Positions 44,399 through 53,900 of a stretch of 64,000 nt of DNA are shown piece after piece; position 1 is the stretch's first letter, and each line of letters starts with the position of its first letter. The notes below the pieces were generated by a model. That model was not told the DNA's origin, ran no database searches, and saw only the letters and a program-made list of their open reading frames with translations. This stretch comes from Candidatus Hydrogenedentota bacterium (lineage in GTDB: Bacteria; Hydrogenedentota; Hydrogenedentia; Hydrogenedentales; CAITNO01), in NCBI GenBank assembly GCA_903893795.1, contig CAITNO010000055.1, forward strand, positions 1 to 64,000. The letters run 5' to 3'. A program made the translations under genes and the position numbers.

Positions 44399-46114
44399 TT
44401 ACTTGGCCGCGGCCGCCGTTGCCGCGGGCACGGTGCTGAAGGTGTCGTTGATGCGGCGAATCGTTTCGAGCATGCCCTTGTGAACGGCGGGGGCGACTTC
44501 TTCACCGCCCGAATTGTCCTCGCCGTACTGGCTCTTGTTGTCATAGACATAGGGGGCTTTGATGTCCCACTGGCTCTTGGGCACGATGTAGCCGATTTCG
44601 TCGTTGCAGAGGCCGAAGATGGGCGTCTGTTTGGCGAACTTCTTCGCCTCGTCCAGCAGCGGGGGCACTTCCTGGGGCTGGATGTCGAAGTCGCGGCCGG
44701 GCTTGGCCTCCACACCGCCGACGGCGATCTCGGGGTACAGTTCGCCGGGTGTCGTGGAGATGACCACGCTACCGATGCGGATGGCGTCGGTTTCGGTCTT
44801 GGAATAGCCGCCCCAGTAGTAGCCCTGGTGGATGATGCCAAGCATGATGCCGTACTTGAAGACCGGGTTGGTCATCTTGGCCATGACGGTCTTGGCGGCC
44901 ACGGCGACAAAGGGCGTCTCGTTCTTCCATGCGCCGGGCCCGCGCAGCGCGTTGGCGGCGAGGATGGCCACGTTGTAGCCCAGGTTCTCGGCCTTCTCGA
45001 AGGTTTCCTCCTTGATGGTGCCGCTGCCGTCGCGCTTGGGCACGGAGGTGTGGAGCTGCGTGGCCAGACCGCCGACCATGCCCTCGAAGAAGACGCAGGT
45101 GCCGCCGAAGCCCTTGACGCCGTTCGGCTCGGGCACGCCCTTTTCCAGGCCCTCGCGGATGTAGTGGCAGTAGTCCGAGGTCAGCAGCGAGTTGTCGCCG
45201 CCGAGCGTCTCGGGATGGTTGCCCCAGTTCACGCAGGTCGCTATGGTTTGGTCCGTGTTGGGTTTGGTGAAACGCCACAGGTACAGGTGCCAGTCCTGCA
45301 CCACGGGCTTGCGGGAATCGTCCACATAGCCTTCCTTGGGCACGTCGGCCGTGGCGCAGTACATGTCGCAGGGCGACAGCGAGGCCACCGCCTCCTCGAC
45401 GGCCTCCTTCGTCAGCCGCTGGATCTTCTGCACATAGGGCCCGCAGTCGAACTGCGGCAAAGGTCCGCACCAGTTGCCCATCGAATCCGGCACTTCGTGG
45501 CAGTGCGTCGAAGACACCACCAGATGGTCGACCTTCAGCGCCGGATTGATCATCTTGCGGATGGCGACGATGTCATTGTTGAAGAGGCCGATCGCATCGA
45601 CCGACACCATTACCACGGTCACGCCGTTGTTGCGCACGGCCACGGCGCGGGTCCACTGCGGATCATGGACGCCCTTGGCCGGACGGTTTGAACTGAAGCC
45701 CGCAATCCAGCAGCCGTCGAAGCGCCCGTTCCCGTTCTTGTCCACGTAGGTGTCGCCCGATTTGGCGGCCTTCTCCGTGTCGAAGAAATGAGCTTTGCTG
45801 TTGATGGCGCGCATGAGCGGTTTTTGCCAGGGCTTCATGCAGTCTTCAATGATGTCATACTTGGCGTTGTTGTTTCCGTCGGTCCAACTGTCATACTGCG
45901 ACAAGTCTGCGGTGATGTCGCGAACCGCCACGCCCACCTGAAGCGGACCGGGCGCCTCAAGGGCTTTACCGTTCGCGGGAATCAGGAAGTCGACGGCGTA
46001 GTTCTGATAGGGGCCGCGGCGCAGCGACAAGAACCAGAGGCTGAACAGAATGAGCACGACGGCCAGACCGGTAATGATCTTGTGCCGCCGCAGGAACGAA
46101 TCCTCGGAGAACAT
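44399..46114 (-). CDS. Membrane-anchored neutral/alkaline ceramidase-like protein
   Basis: 571 residues from ATG 46114. AAGGAG is 8 bases upstream of this ATG but only 2 from the ATG at 46120. MFSEDSFLRRHKII is followed by one transmembrane helix (TGLAVVLILFSLWFLSL). The extracytoplasmic domain carries the neutral/alkaline ceramidase N-terminal-like pattern: VGVAVRDITADL, VVMVSVDAIGLFNNDI, VVSSTHCHEVPD and CVNWGNHPETLG, the last two holding zinc-type histidines. Two calcium-loop-like segments (DGNNNAKYD, DKNGNGRFD) are inserted. Such domains hydrolyse amide bonds in lipids, but many distant members have unknown substrates. Its N-terminal anchor resembles that of the 35093 gene. Confidence 0.8.
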   Translation of the reverse strand: MFSEDSFLRRHKIITGLAVVLILFSLWFLSLRRGPYQNYAVDFLIPANGKALEAPGPLQVGVAVRDITADLSQYDSWTDGNNNAKYDIIEDCMKPWQKPLMRAINSKAHFFDTEKAAKSGDTYVDKNGNGRFDGCWIAGFSSNRPAKGVHDPQWTRAVAVRNNGVTVVMVSVDAIGLFNNDIVAIRKMINPALKVDHLVVSSTHCHEVPDSMGNWCGPLPQFDCGPYVQKIQRLTKEAVEEAVASLSPCDMYCATADVPKEGYVDDSRKPVVQDWHLYLWRFTKPNTDQTIATCVNWGNHPETLGGDNSLLTSDYCHYIREGLEKGVPEPNGVKGFGGTCVFFEGMVGGLATQLHTSVPKRDGSGTIKEETFEKAENLGYNVAILAANALRGPGAWKNETPFVAVAAKTVMAKMTNPVFKYGIMLGIIHQGYYWGGYSKTETDAIRIGSVVISTTPGELYPEIAVGGVEAKPGRDFDIQPQEVPPLLDEAKKFAKQTPIFGLCNDEIGYIVPKSQWDIKAPYVYDNKSQYGEDNSGGEEVAPAVHKGMLETIRRINDTFSTVPAATAAAAK

Positions 46115-46462
46115 CGGCATAACTCCTTAAATGGAAGAGGTTTAACACCGCCTGAGACGTCTCCGGCGGATTCGGAATGCGACCATTGGACCCGGCGGCA
46201 ACCCCGTGCCGTTTCATAAAAGACGCCGCATTTTCACCATCCCTGCGATTGTAACATTTTACCCGGCCGGGTTTCAGCAGGAATTACGGGGAACTTCGGG
46301 CCGTGGCGGGGCATTAGTACAGGTGAGTTGGTGTGTCTGACGGCCTTTGCCACCCGGTCCGGGTGGCAACCGGGCGGCGCACCGGGTACAATGGCAGCCG
46401 GGCGGCCGAACCCGCACCGGGCGGGCCGCGCGTGTTGAAACAACAGAACAGGAACCGGAATC
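46115..46462. other. 348-base divergent intergenic region with perfect hairpin
   Basis: It must hold promoters for both neighbours. An 11-bp inverted repeat TTGCCACCCGG/CCGGGTGGCAA (46347-46369) is prominent. TACAAT at 46388-46393 could be a -10 box for the plus gene, but no -35 matches. Nothing else was recognised. Confidence 0.45.
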
Positions 46463-48127
46463 ATGCGAATCCGCGACCATATAGCGCACATGGGACTGGT
46501 CTTGGCCGGTCTGGCAGCCCTGACGCTGCTCATTGTGGCGGGCTGGGGCCTGCTTTACGCAAGTTCCCCGGCCTACGCGGGCACGACGTTCCCGGCCTTC
46601 GGGCAGGACAAGGCGGCCGTCACCGTTGAGGGCGAAGGGGAAGGCGAGGGTGAAGGAGAAGGCGAGACGCCGCCACCGGTCTTGGAATCGGTAACACTGC
46701 TGTCTCCCCACGGCAACGTGGTGGCGCCGCGCAGCACCGGGTCGGTCACCGTGTTCTTTGCCGCCAAGGTGACGCTGACCGACACCGCGCCGGTCGACAC
46801 TCCCCTGCTCGTAAGCTTCGTGCTCGACCGTGTCGAGCATCCCGCCGTGGCCCATGACGGCATCTGGGAGACCGTGGCCGACCTGCCCATGAGCACCTCC
46901 CACAAAGTGGCCGCCAAGGTTCAGGCCGGGGCCATTACCGAGGGGGAAGCCGCAGCCGAGGGGGAAACAGGCGGCACCCTGGAAGTTGAACAGTCCCAGC
47001 CGCTTTCCTTCGCCGTGCTTTTCGCCGATGACCTCGACGCAAACGGTTATCCCGACGATCCTTTTCAGGCGCTTGCCTCCGCCGGAGACGAGTGGCACGG
47101 CTCTTACCAAACCGACTCATGCACACGGCTGGTGCAGGTGACTGCATTAAAGGCGTCCTCCTGGCCGACCGTGGTGTACATGCCCAACCCGGCAAACATG
47201 TCCCAGTTGTGGACCGTGACCGTGCCGGCCGGGCTGGTGCTGGGAAATGAGCGCGCTATGCTCATGCTTTCCACGGCCTGTGACGAAAACAGCCTGTACG
47301 CCCCCGAAAACGCCCCGTCCGCCGACACGCGTCCCGGAACCGTTGTTCCCGGCGCGGGTTTCTGGGAGGCCCATCTCATCGTTTCCACTAACGGTGGAAC
47401 CGTATTTGATGAAGCCGGGCCTGCCCGGCTCGACCCCCAGCCCTTGCTGATGCAGTGGGAGGGCATTCGTCCCAGCGTTGGAAACACCACCCAGCTCTAC
47501 GGCCGTGATGCCCTCGTGGAGGGCGACGGCGCCACGGGCCTGCGCGTCATTGCCGGCGACCAGCCCTGGACCAAAGATGACCTGCTCGTGCTCAGCGTGC
47601 CCGAGACGGGCGGGTTGCTGGTGGCTGAAATTGCCCGCGGCGGTGCCCTGGCGCTCTTTCAGACACCCCAGCCGGCCAGACTGGTCATAACGCCCGGCGG
47701 CGACGCCGGACGTTTCGGATTTGGAATCGTGACCGCAACCCAGGCGGCCACGCAGGCCTTCACCCTGTCCAACAGCGGCAGCCAACCCCTCAGCGGGGCC
47801 GTGTCACTCGATGACCCGTCCGGCGTCTTTGCGCTCCAGCTGCCGCTCGCGTACACCCTTCCGCCCGGCCGTTCCACCACTATCAACCTGCAGTTCATTC
47901 CTCCCATCCCCGGCGACTACATCGCTGTGCTCACCTTTACCGGCGGTGAAACCAGTCCGCAAACGGTGACCGTCACTGGCACCGGCCGCGTCAAACCGCC
48001 CAAGGCGGTGTCCCTCTTTGGCTGCAGTGGCATCGCTGATGCTTCCGGCAGCGAAACGGCGGACCTGCTGGCGTTGGCCGCCGCGCTGGCGCTGCTGGCC
48101 TTCGGCACGCGGCGCGCGCGGGCATAG
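46463..48127 (+). CDS. Exported protein with (EG)n linker, choice-of-anchor D-like domain and C-terminal Cys/Arg anchor
   Basis: 554 residues. A signal anchor/peptide (MGLVLAGLAALTLLIVAGWG...) is followed by a glutamate-glycine linker, VEGEGEGEGEGEGETPPP (about residues 54-71). A beta-sandwich region and an AKVQAG-EGEAAAEGETGG linker come next, then a large beta-rich part. Near the end lies an HYDIN/choice-of-anchor D-type domain (QAFTLSNSGSQPLSGAVSL, INLQFIPPIPGDYIAVLTF). The tail is FGCSGIADASG, a hydrophobic helix (LLALAAALALLAFG) and TRRARA, resembling Cys-type CTERM sorting signals (MYXO-/Synerg-CTERM style). No catalytic motif seen. A TPR gene follows 25 bases later and may be co-transcribed. 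Confidence 0.75.
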   Translation: MRIRDHIAHMGLVLAGLAALTLLIVAGWGLLYASSPAYAGTTFPAFGQDKAAVTVEGEGEGEGEGEGETPPPVLESVTLLSPHGNVVAPRSTGSVTVFFAAKVTLTDTAPVDTPLLVSFVLDRVEHPAVAHDGIWETVADLPMSTSHKVAAKVQAGAITEGEAAAEGETGGTLEVEQSQPLSFAVLFADDLDANGYPDDPFQALASAGDEWHGSYQTDSCTRLVQVTALKASSWPTVVYMPNPANMSQLWTVTVPAGLVLGNERAMLMLSTACDENSLYAPENAPSADTRPGTVVPGAGFWEAHLIVSTNGGTVFDEAGPARLDPQPLLMQWEGIRPSVGNTTQLYGRDALVEGDGATGLRVIAGDQPWTKDDLLVLSVPETGGLLVAEIARGGALALFQTPQPARLVITPGGDAGRFGFGIVTATQAATQAFTLSNSGSQPLSGAVSLDDPSGVFALQLPLAYTLPPGRSTTINLQFIPPIPGDYIAVLTFTGGETSPQTVTVTGTGRVKPPKAVSLFGCSGIADASGSETADLLALAAALALLAFGTRRARA

Positions 48128-48152
48128 GCCAAAGCGTGCCGGGAACATCCCA

Positions 48153-48644
48153 ATGAGTCGCGACACTGTCCTCATTCTGCTCTTTGGCGGCGTTTACATT
48201 GCCGCCATGATGGCGTGGAAGCGCTACCGCATGCACCAGATCAAGCGTTGGTGGACGGCGGGCCATGAAGCGCTGACCGGTGGAAACGCGGAAGCCGCCG
48301 CTGCGGCATTTCGAAAATGTTTGCGTGTTTGGCCGTCGGCGCCCAACTTTCACGAGGCATTGGGCACGGCGCTGAGCCACTTGGGCAAGTTGGAAGAGGC
48401 CGAGCAGGAACTGCGCATGGCGGTGAACCTCGAACCCTCGCGGGCCCAGTCCCACCTGAATCTGGCGCTTTTCTACGCGTTCGCGGTTCCCGGACGGGAG
48501 CGCGACGCGGTGGAGGCCTTTGCGCGGGTGCGGGAACTGAGCCCCGCACTGGCCGAGGAAGTGCTCGCAAAGGAGCATGTTGCGGCGCGGTTGAAGGATG
48601 CGGAGCGCCGCTGTGGCATGACTGTGCCGGACACGGCAGGTTGA
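48153..48644 (+). CDS. Membrane-anchored tetratricopeptide-repeat protein
   Basis: 163 residues. N-terminal transmembrane helix (TVLILLFGGVYIAAMMAW), then at least three TPR-like helical pairs: WWTAGHEALTGGNAEAAAAA, APNFHEALGTALSHLGKLEE and AQSHLNLALFYAFAV. TPRs mediate protein-protein contacts; the partner is unknown. It lies directly after the (EG)n-linker protein on the same strand. Confidence 0.78.
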   Translation: MSRDTVLILLFGGVYIAAMMAWKRYRMHQIKRWWTAGHEALTGGNAEAAAAAFRKCLRVWPSAPNFHEALGTALSHLGKLEEAEQELRMAVNLEPSRAQSHLNLALFYAFAVPGRERDAVEAFARVRELSPALAEEVLAKEHVAARLKDAERRCGMTVPDTAG

Positions 48645-48750
48645 CAGTCTGCGGGCTGGTGCGATAGTCTGAGATGCTGGATTTCAACTGTTGGGGTTCT
48701 GCGTATAACCTCCGTCGGCGGAAGTGCCGGACGGAAGGGAGCAAGACACG

Positions 48751-49185
48751 ATGAAACGGATGCTTAGCTGGGCGGCCTTGGCCGCATGTTTGGCGGTCAT
48801 GGCCGGTTGCAACACGCTTTCCGGACAGCCCGAGATCCGCAAGGCGGAAATCACCCCCTCCGAACTCAAACCGGGCGACAGTGCGGTGATTACGGTCAAC
48901 CTGAAAGACCGCAACAAAGTGGTGCGCCGCGTCGAGGGTGTTGTCGTCGAGGACCCGCGCATTACCTTCAAGCTGAACGATTCAGGCGTTGCGCCCGATG
49001 AGAAGGCGGGGGACGGCGTGTGGAGCATGGCCGTCGATGTGCCCTTCCAGTCGCCTCCGGGCCAGTATATTCTTGAAGTCACGGCCCTGCTGGCCGACGG
49101 CAAACCGGTGTCCGTGCGCGACCGCAATGGCATAGTCAACCCGCTGCAGGCCGCCGTGCCCATCCGGATCATAAAGACGCAGTAA
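48751..49185 (+). CDS. Small lipoprotein with Ig-like fold
   Basis: 144 residues from ATG 48751 (GGAAGGGAG upstream). Lipobox LAVMAGC gives a lipid-modified Cys. The mature part is one Ig-like beta-sandwich (ELKPGDSAVITVNLKDR, FKLNDSGVAPDEKAGDGVWS), with the GDGVW turn typical of such exported domains. It is probably an outer-membrane or periplasmic lipoprotein. It is followed at once by the sulfatase-fold gene. Function unknown. Confidence 0.75.
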   Translation: MKRMLSWAALAACLAVMAGCNTLSGQPEIRKAEITPSELKPGDSAVITVNLKDRNKVVRRVEGVVVEDPRITFKLNDSGVAPDEKAGDGVWSMAVDVPFQSPPGQYILEVTALLADGKPVSVRDRNGIVNPLQAAVPIRIIKTQ

Positions 49186-49187
49186 AA

Positions 49188-50606
49188 ATGATGCGTCCCC
49201 ATCGGCCATGCGGGATAGCCTGCCTGCCTCGGCGTAGCCCTTGGCGAAGACGGGCCCCCGGCTGTGGGCGCGTGGCAAACGCCCCGGGACGACCGGCGGG
49301 GGTGCCGGTCAGGCAACTGCTGGCAGGCCTGCTGGTGTGCCTGTTCACCGCGGGCGTGACTTCTGCCGCCGACGCTGTCCGGCCCGGCATCCTGCTCATC
49401 ACGGTGGACACCTTGCGCGCCGACCATCTGGGCTGCTACGGCTCCCATCTCGGCGCATCCCCTTCGTTGGACAGGTTTGCGGCCGGGGCGCTCGTGTTCG
49501 ATGACTGCGTCTGCAATGTTCCCCTGACCTGCCCCTCCTGCGCGGCCATGATGACCTCGCTGCCGCCGCGGATGACAGGCGCCACCCGCAACGGTCTCCC
49601 CGTTGCCCCGGCCATTCCAACCGTCGCGGAGTTGCTTCGCGCCTCCGGCTGGCACAGCTTCTGCGTGCAAAGCACCTGGACCTTGAAAGCAAAGCTGTGC
49701 GGCCTCGAACGCGGTTTTGAAGTCTATGACCAGGATTTTCATCATCCGCGCTGGGGGCTGGTCAATCCCGAGCGGCCCGCCAACGAGGTGACCGACGCCG
49801 CGCTGCGTCTGCTGCTCGACCGTCCCGCGGATGTGCCCTTCTTCGGCTGGGTTCACTACATCGATCCCCACGCCCCCTACCGCATGCACCGCCGCTTTGA
49901 CCCTTGGGGAAAACCAAAAAGTGCCCTGACACAGCGTGACTGGGTGCGCGCCCGCTACGCCTCAGAAGTGGCCTACATGGACCATGAACTGGGCCGCCTG
50001 CTCGATGCCCTTCCCCCCGACACCATCGTCGTGTTCACCGCCGACCACGGCGAAAGCCTTTTTGAACACAACCACCTCGGCCATGGTCGACGTATCTACC
50101 AGGACAACCTGAGCGTGCCCCTTTTGCTGCGCGCGCCCGGCCTTGCGCCGGGGAGGAGCGCTGTTCCGGCCCAGGGCATGGATATCGCGCCGACCCTCCT
50201 GGCTCTGGCAGGCGTCGCCGCCGCCCCAGGCATGGGCGGGTATGACCTGCTGGGCCATCCCCCCGAAGCCGACCGGGTGCGTTATGTGGAAACTTACGGC
50301 GGTGCCGTGCCGCAGTTGCCCGGACTGCGCCGCATACTGGCCGCTTCCGGACCAAGCCATCGGGGCGTTATCAGCGAGGGATGGAAACTCATTCTCACCG
50401 GCGGTCATCACGCCGAACTCTATTACCTTCCGGATGACCCGAAGGAGGAGCACAACCGGGCGGAAAGCGAGCCGGAACGGGTGGCGGCTCTGTCCACACT
50501 GGTTTCCCTATGGGCGCAAAATCACCCCCCCCTGGACACGCCCTCCGGTGCCACCCTCAATCATGAAGACGCTGCGGCATTGCGCAGTTTGGGGTATGGA
50601 CGCTAG
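49188..50606 (+). CDS. Exported sulfatase-fold (alkaline phosphatase superfamily) hydrolase with non-canonical T-C-P-S-C motif
   Basis: 472 residues from ATG 49188. GTG 49302 directly precedes the signal-peptide-like VPVRQLLAGLLVCLFTAG and may be the true start. Fold evidence: LLITVDTLRADHLGCYG (first metal aspartates), FTADHGES (second metal site), DIAPTLLALAG and the final AALRSLGY. The active-site motif, C/S-x-P-S-R in formylglycine sulfatases, reads T114-C-P-S-C118: Thr at the nucleophile position and Cys for Arg. A formylglycine-type sulfatase is therefore unlikely. A Thr-nucleophile phospho- or phosphonate-type transferase/hydrolase is more plausible. It starts 2 bases after the lipoprotein gene. 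Confidence 0.75.
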   Translation: MMRPHRPCGIACLPRRSPWRRRAPGCGRVANAPGRPAGVPVRQLLAGLLVCLFTAGVTSAADAVRPGILLITVDTLRADHLGCYGSHLGASPSLDRFAAGALVFDDCVCNVPLTCPSCAAMMTSLPPRMTGATRNGLPVAPAIPTVAELLRASGWHSFCVQSTWTLKAKLCGLERGFEVYDQDFHHPRWGLVNPERPANEVTDAALRLLLDRPADVPFFGWVHYIDPHAPYRMHRRFDPWGKPKSALTQRDWVRARYASEVAYMDHELGRLLDALPPDTIVVFTADHGESLFEHNHLGHGRRIYQDNLSVPLLLRAPGLAPGRSAVPAQGMDIAPTLLALAGVAAAPGMGGYDLLGHPPEADRVRYVETYGGAVPQLPGLRRILAASGPSHRGVISEGWKLILTGGHHAELYYLPDDPKEEHNRAESEPERVAALSTLVSLWAQNHPPLDTPSGATLNHEDAAALRSLGYGR

Positions 50607-50984
50607 TCACCTGTTCCACCTGCGCATTATGCACAGTATTCTTTGTTTGCCCTCCGTCCGTTGTAAGTTTTCTCTTGACATTATGAAGGAGTCTCGACTA
50701 TAACAGATACGATGCATAAGCATGCGCGCCCGATGGGATTACTGTCTCTATCTGCTTGATGGCGGGGGGGATGGCCGATCCTGACCGGGGACATGCCGAG
50801 CATCCAGCCGATTGCGCCTGGCGGCGCAGGGTCGGCATGCGAGACAAATGGAATTGACAAGAGTTATCCCGTGCGAATCGACGTGCGCCCTCTATGGCCG
50901 TGCGGCGTGCGCGGGGTGATACACGAGCAACAGGTTTCCGGTATTCTGGAACCGCATGGATGGTTCCGGCAAAGGAGATTGCGT
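50607..50984 (+). promoter_or_regulatory. Promoter and about 275-base leader of the M4 protease gene
   Basis: TTGACA 50675-50680, 18-base spacer, TATAAC 50699-50704. The leader up to ATG 50985 is long and GC-rich with several complementary segments, but I could not match it to a known riboswitch. The in-frame extension to 50793 lacks a ribosome-binding site; AAAGGAGA at 50971-50978 marks the start. Confidence 0.6.
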
Positions 50985-53900
50985 ATGCGCGCGCAGCAGG
51001 TTCTGGCGGGCGGCGGACATGTACAGACACGGTGGGTGGCAGCCTTTATTGCGCTGGCACTGCTGGCAGTGACGCCGGCAATGGCACAGCCGCAGGCCGT
51101 GCCGGAAGATCTGAACAAGGTCTTTCGAACCCTGGAAGCGCCCGGCGCCGCGGAGGCGCCTGTGCTGCTCACCGACGGAAGCGGGTTTATCCACTTCCTC
51201 GGCGCGCCGCCCAATGGGCGCTTTGTCGCGCGGCAGCCGGCAGACAAGTCGGCCGGGCCTGAAGGCATCGCCCGCAACTTCGCCAATGACTTTTCCGGCG
51301 CCTTCGGCATTCTCAGTGCCAGGACGGATTTCTGCGAACGCACCGTGCGCCGCACCGCCAACGCCTTCGTCCATCTCGCACAGACCTACGCGGGCCTGTC
51401 CGTGCTGGGCGCCGAGTTGGTCGTGCAGGTCAATGATGACAGCAGCGTGCGCAACATCATGAATGGTCTTGCCAAGGACACCGTCCTGCTCGATTCAGGA
51501 AAAGTGGCAGTCAACCCAAGCCTGCCCGCCTTCCAGGCGCCTGCGCTGGCCCTCCGCCTCGAAGCCGCCATGCAGGGCCGAGACGAGCGCGATTTTACGG
51601 CCTCCGATCCCACCCTGATGATCTACGCCCCCGAAGTCTTCCACCGCGCCGGCGAACCCCAGCTCGTGTGGCGGGTGGAAGTGCGGCCCAATGATGTGCG
51701 CCAGTCGGAAGTGGCCGTATTTGTCAACGCCCATTCCGGCACCTTTGCCTTCCACTATCCGCTCCGTCCCGACGCCAAGTCGCGGAACATTTACGACACC
51801 AAAGACCAGACCGACATTACCCTGGCGACCCTGGCCCGCAAAGAGGGCGATGCGGCCACCGGCGACGTGTCCGTGGACAACGCCTATGACTACCTGGGCG
51901 CCACCTATGACTGGTACTTCAACAGCTTCGGCCGTGACAGTTGGGATGCAAAGGGCGGGGTCATGAAGGGCTATGTGCACATGCCCCTGCTCAATGCCTA
52001 CTGGGACGGGGCCGAGATGAAGTTCGACGACCTGCTCATTGCCGACGACGTTACCGCCCATGAAATGACCCACGGTGTGAGCGAAACCGATGTGAATCTT
52101 GTCTATGAAGGCTTTTCCGGCGCGCTCAACGAGGCCTATTCCGACTGGGGCGGTGAATTCGTCGACCTGACCGACGGGCTCGGCAACGATTCTCCCGCAG
52201 TGCGGTGGTTCCTCGGCGAAGACACCCATCTGCTCAACCCGGCCGCCGCCGGCCTGTCCGGCGTCCCGCCCACGGCCATCCGCTACATGAAGGACCCCAC
52301 CATTTTCGGCCAGCCCGACCGGTTGCTCAGCCCCTATCTGGCCAACCCCTACTCGCTGTCCGACTACGGCGGCGTGCACACCAACAGCGGCGTCATCAAC
52401 AAGCTGACCTACCTGCTCACCGACGGTGACAGCTTCAACGGCCAGAAAGTGGCGGGCATGGGCATCCCCACCGTTGCCGACCTCTACTACAACGCCATGC
52501 CGCTGATGACCTCCACCTCGGATTTCTACGACTTCTACGTCGCACTGGGCGGTTCCAGCATCAATTTGGGCCTCACTTTTGACGACCGGATGAACATAGC
52601 CGCAGGCGGTCGCGCCGTGGAGATTGAACCTCCCCAGGTTGCCCTGCTCGGGCTGCGCAATCTGCGCGCCGTGCCCGTGCGGGACAAGAATGACAAGCCG
52701 GGCATTGCCCTGACTTGGGACAATCCCCCGGCAGGCACCTACAGCCAGTTGGTGCTCATCCGCAACATCGGTTCCTTTGCCATGCGGCCCAGCGACGGCA
52801 CTCCCCTGAATCTGGCGGAGACGGCCGTAAATTATCTGGATGTCAATGTGAGTCCCGGCGTGGAATACTTCTATACCCTCATCGCCGACCTGAGCACCGG
52901 ATTCCCCATGGTTTCCTACGCCCGGGCCGTGGCGGGTGCGCAGGCGCCCAATCTCCTGTCCCAGGCCTTCGGCACCGACACGCTGCTGGGAACCCTTGGC
53001 CCGCTCGACCTGGCCTATTCGCAGCTCACCTTCTCGCCGGTTGGCACGCCGATGGGTCCCATCTCCGGCGACTCGCTGGGCGCGTCCTATGGAAACTACG
53101 AGGGAACCATCCAGAAGAATGTCTACTCCCTTCCTGTGGCGCGCAATGACGTGCAGGGCGGGGCGACCATCCTGAGCTTCGTCGATGACGGCGTAATCCA
53201 TGTGCTTCTGGGAGAAAACGCGTTCCCCTTCTTTGGCAAGCGCTACACGGAACTCTATATCGCCGCGAACGGCTATATCTCTTTCCAGGACCTGACAGGA
53301 TTTCCGGATGTCACAATCTCGGGGACTACCACAAATGTAAGTCTTAACTTCCCAACGCTTGCATCCCATTTCTTCGTCCCACGCATTTCCTTCCTGTTCA
53401 ACGATTTCGCGCCCAACATGGGCGGTGAAGCCTGGACTCGCGATCTGGCCGACCGCAAAGTTTTCACCTTTGTGAACATGCCGTCGTGGCCCGCCTCCCT
53501 GCCGTCCAACAACGTGGGCCGCAGCACCGTGCAGGTGGAGCTCTTCTACAACGGCACCATCCGCTTCACCTATCAGGGGCTGGGCGCGACGAATGCCGAC
53601 GTGGGCATCTCCGACGGGCTCGGCGTGCCGCGAGAACCGTCTCTCGAATTCTCCAATCTGCGCCAGGCCTACACCATGCCCGACCTGTCCACCCTGCCCA
53701 CCCAGGCGCAGAAACTCAGCATCACGCCGGTTGCGCCCATAACGGTCGATGCGGGCGGTCTGGTCACCCTGGATGTGACCGCCAACCAGCCGCAGGGTGT
53801 GGCGGGCGTGCCCGTCTTCACCGCCACATGGGACCATGCGGGCATCGTGCCGTTCGCCGATCTCCAAAACGGAACGGGCCGCCTCAACTGGCAGACCACC

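Noticed and set aside
50711..50984. Riboswitch in the leader of the M4 protease gene
   Set aside because: A long leader with complementarity, but no recognisable aptamer; treated only as a leader.
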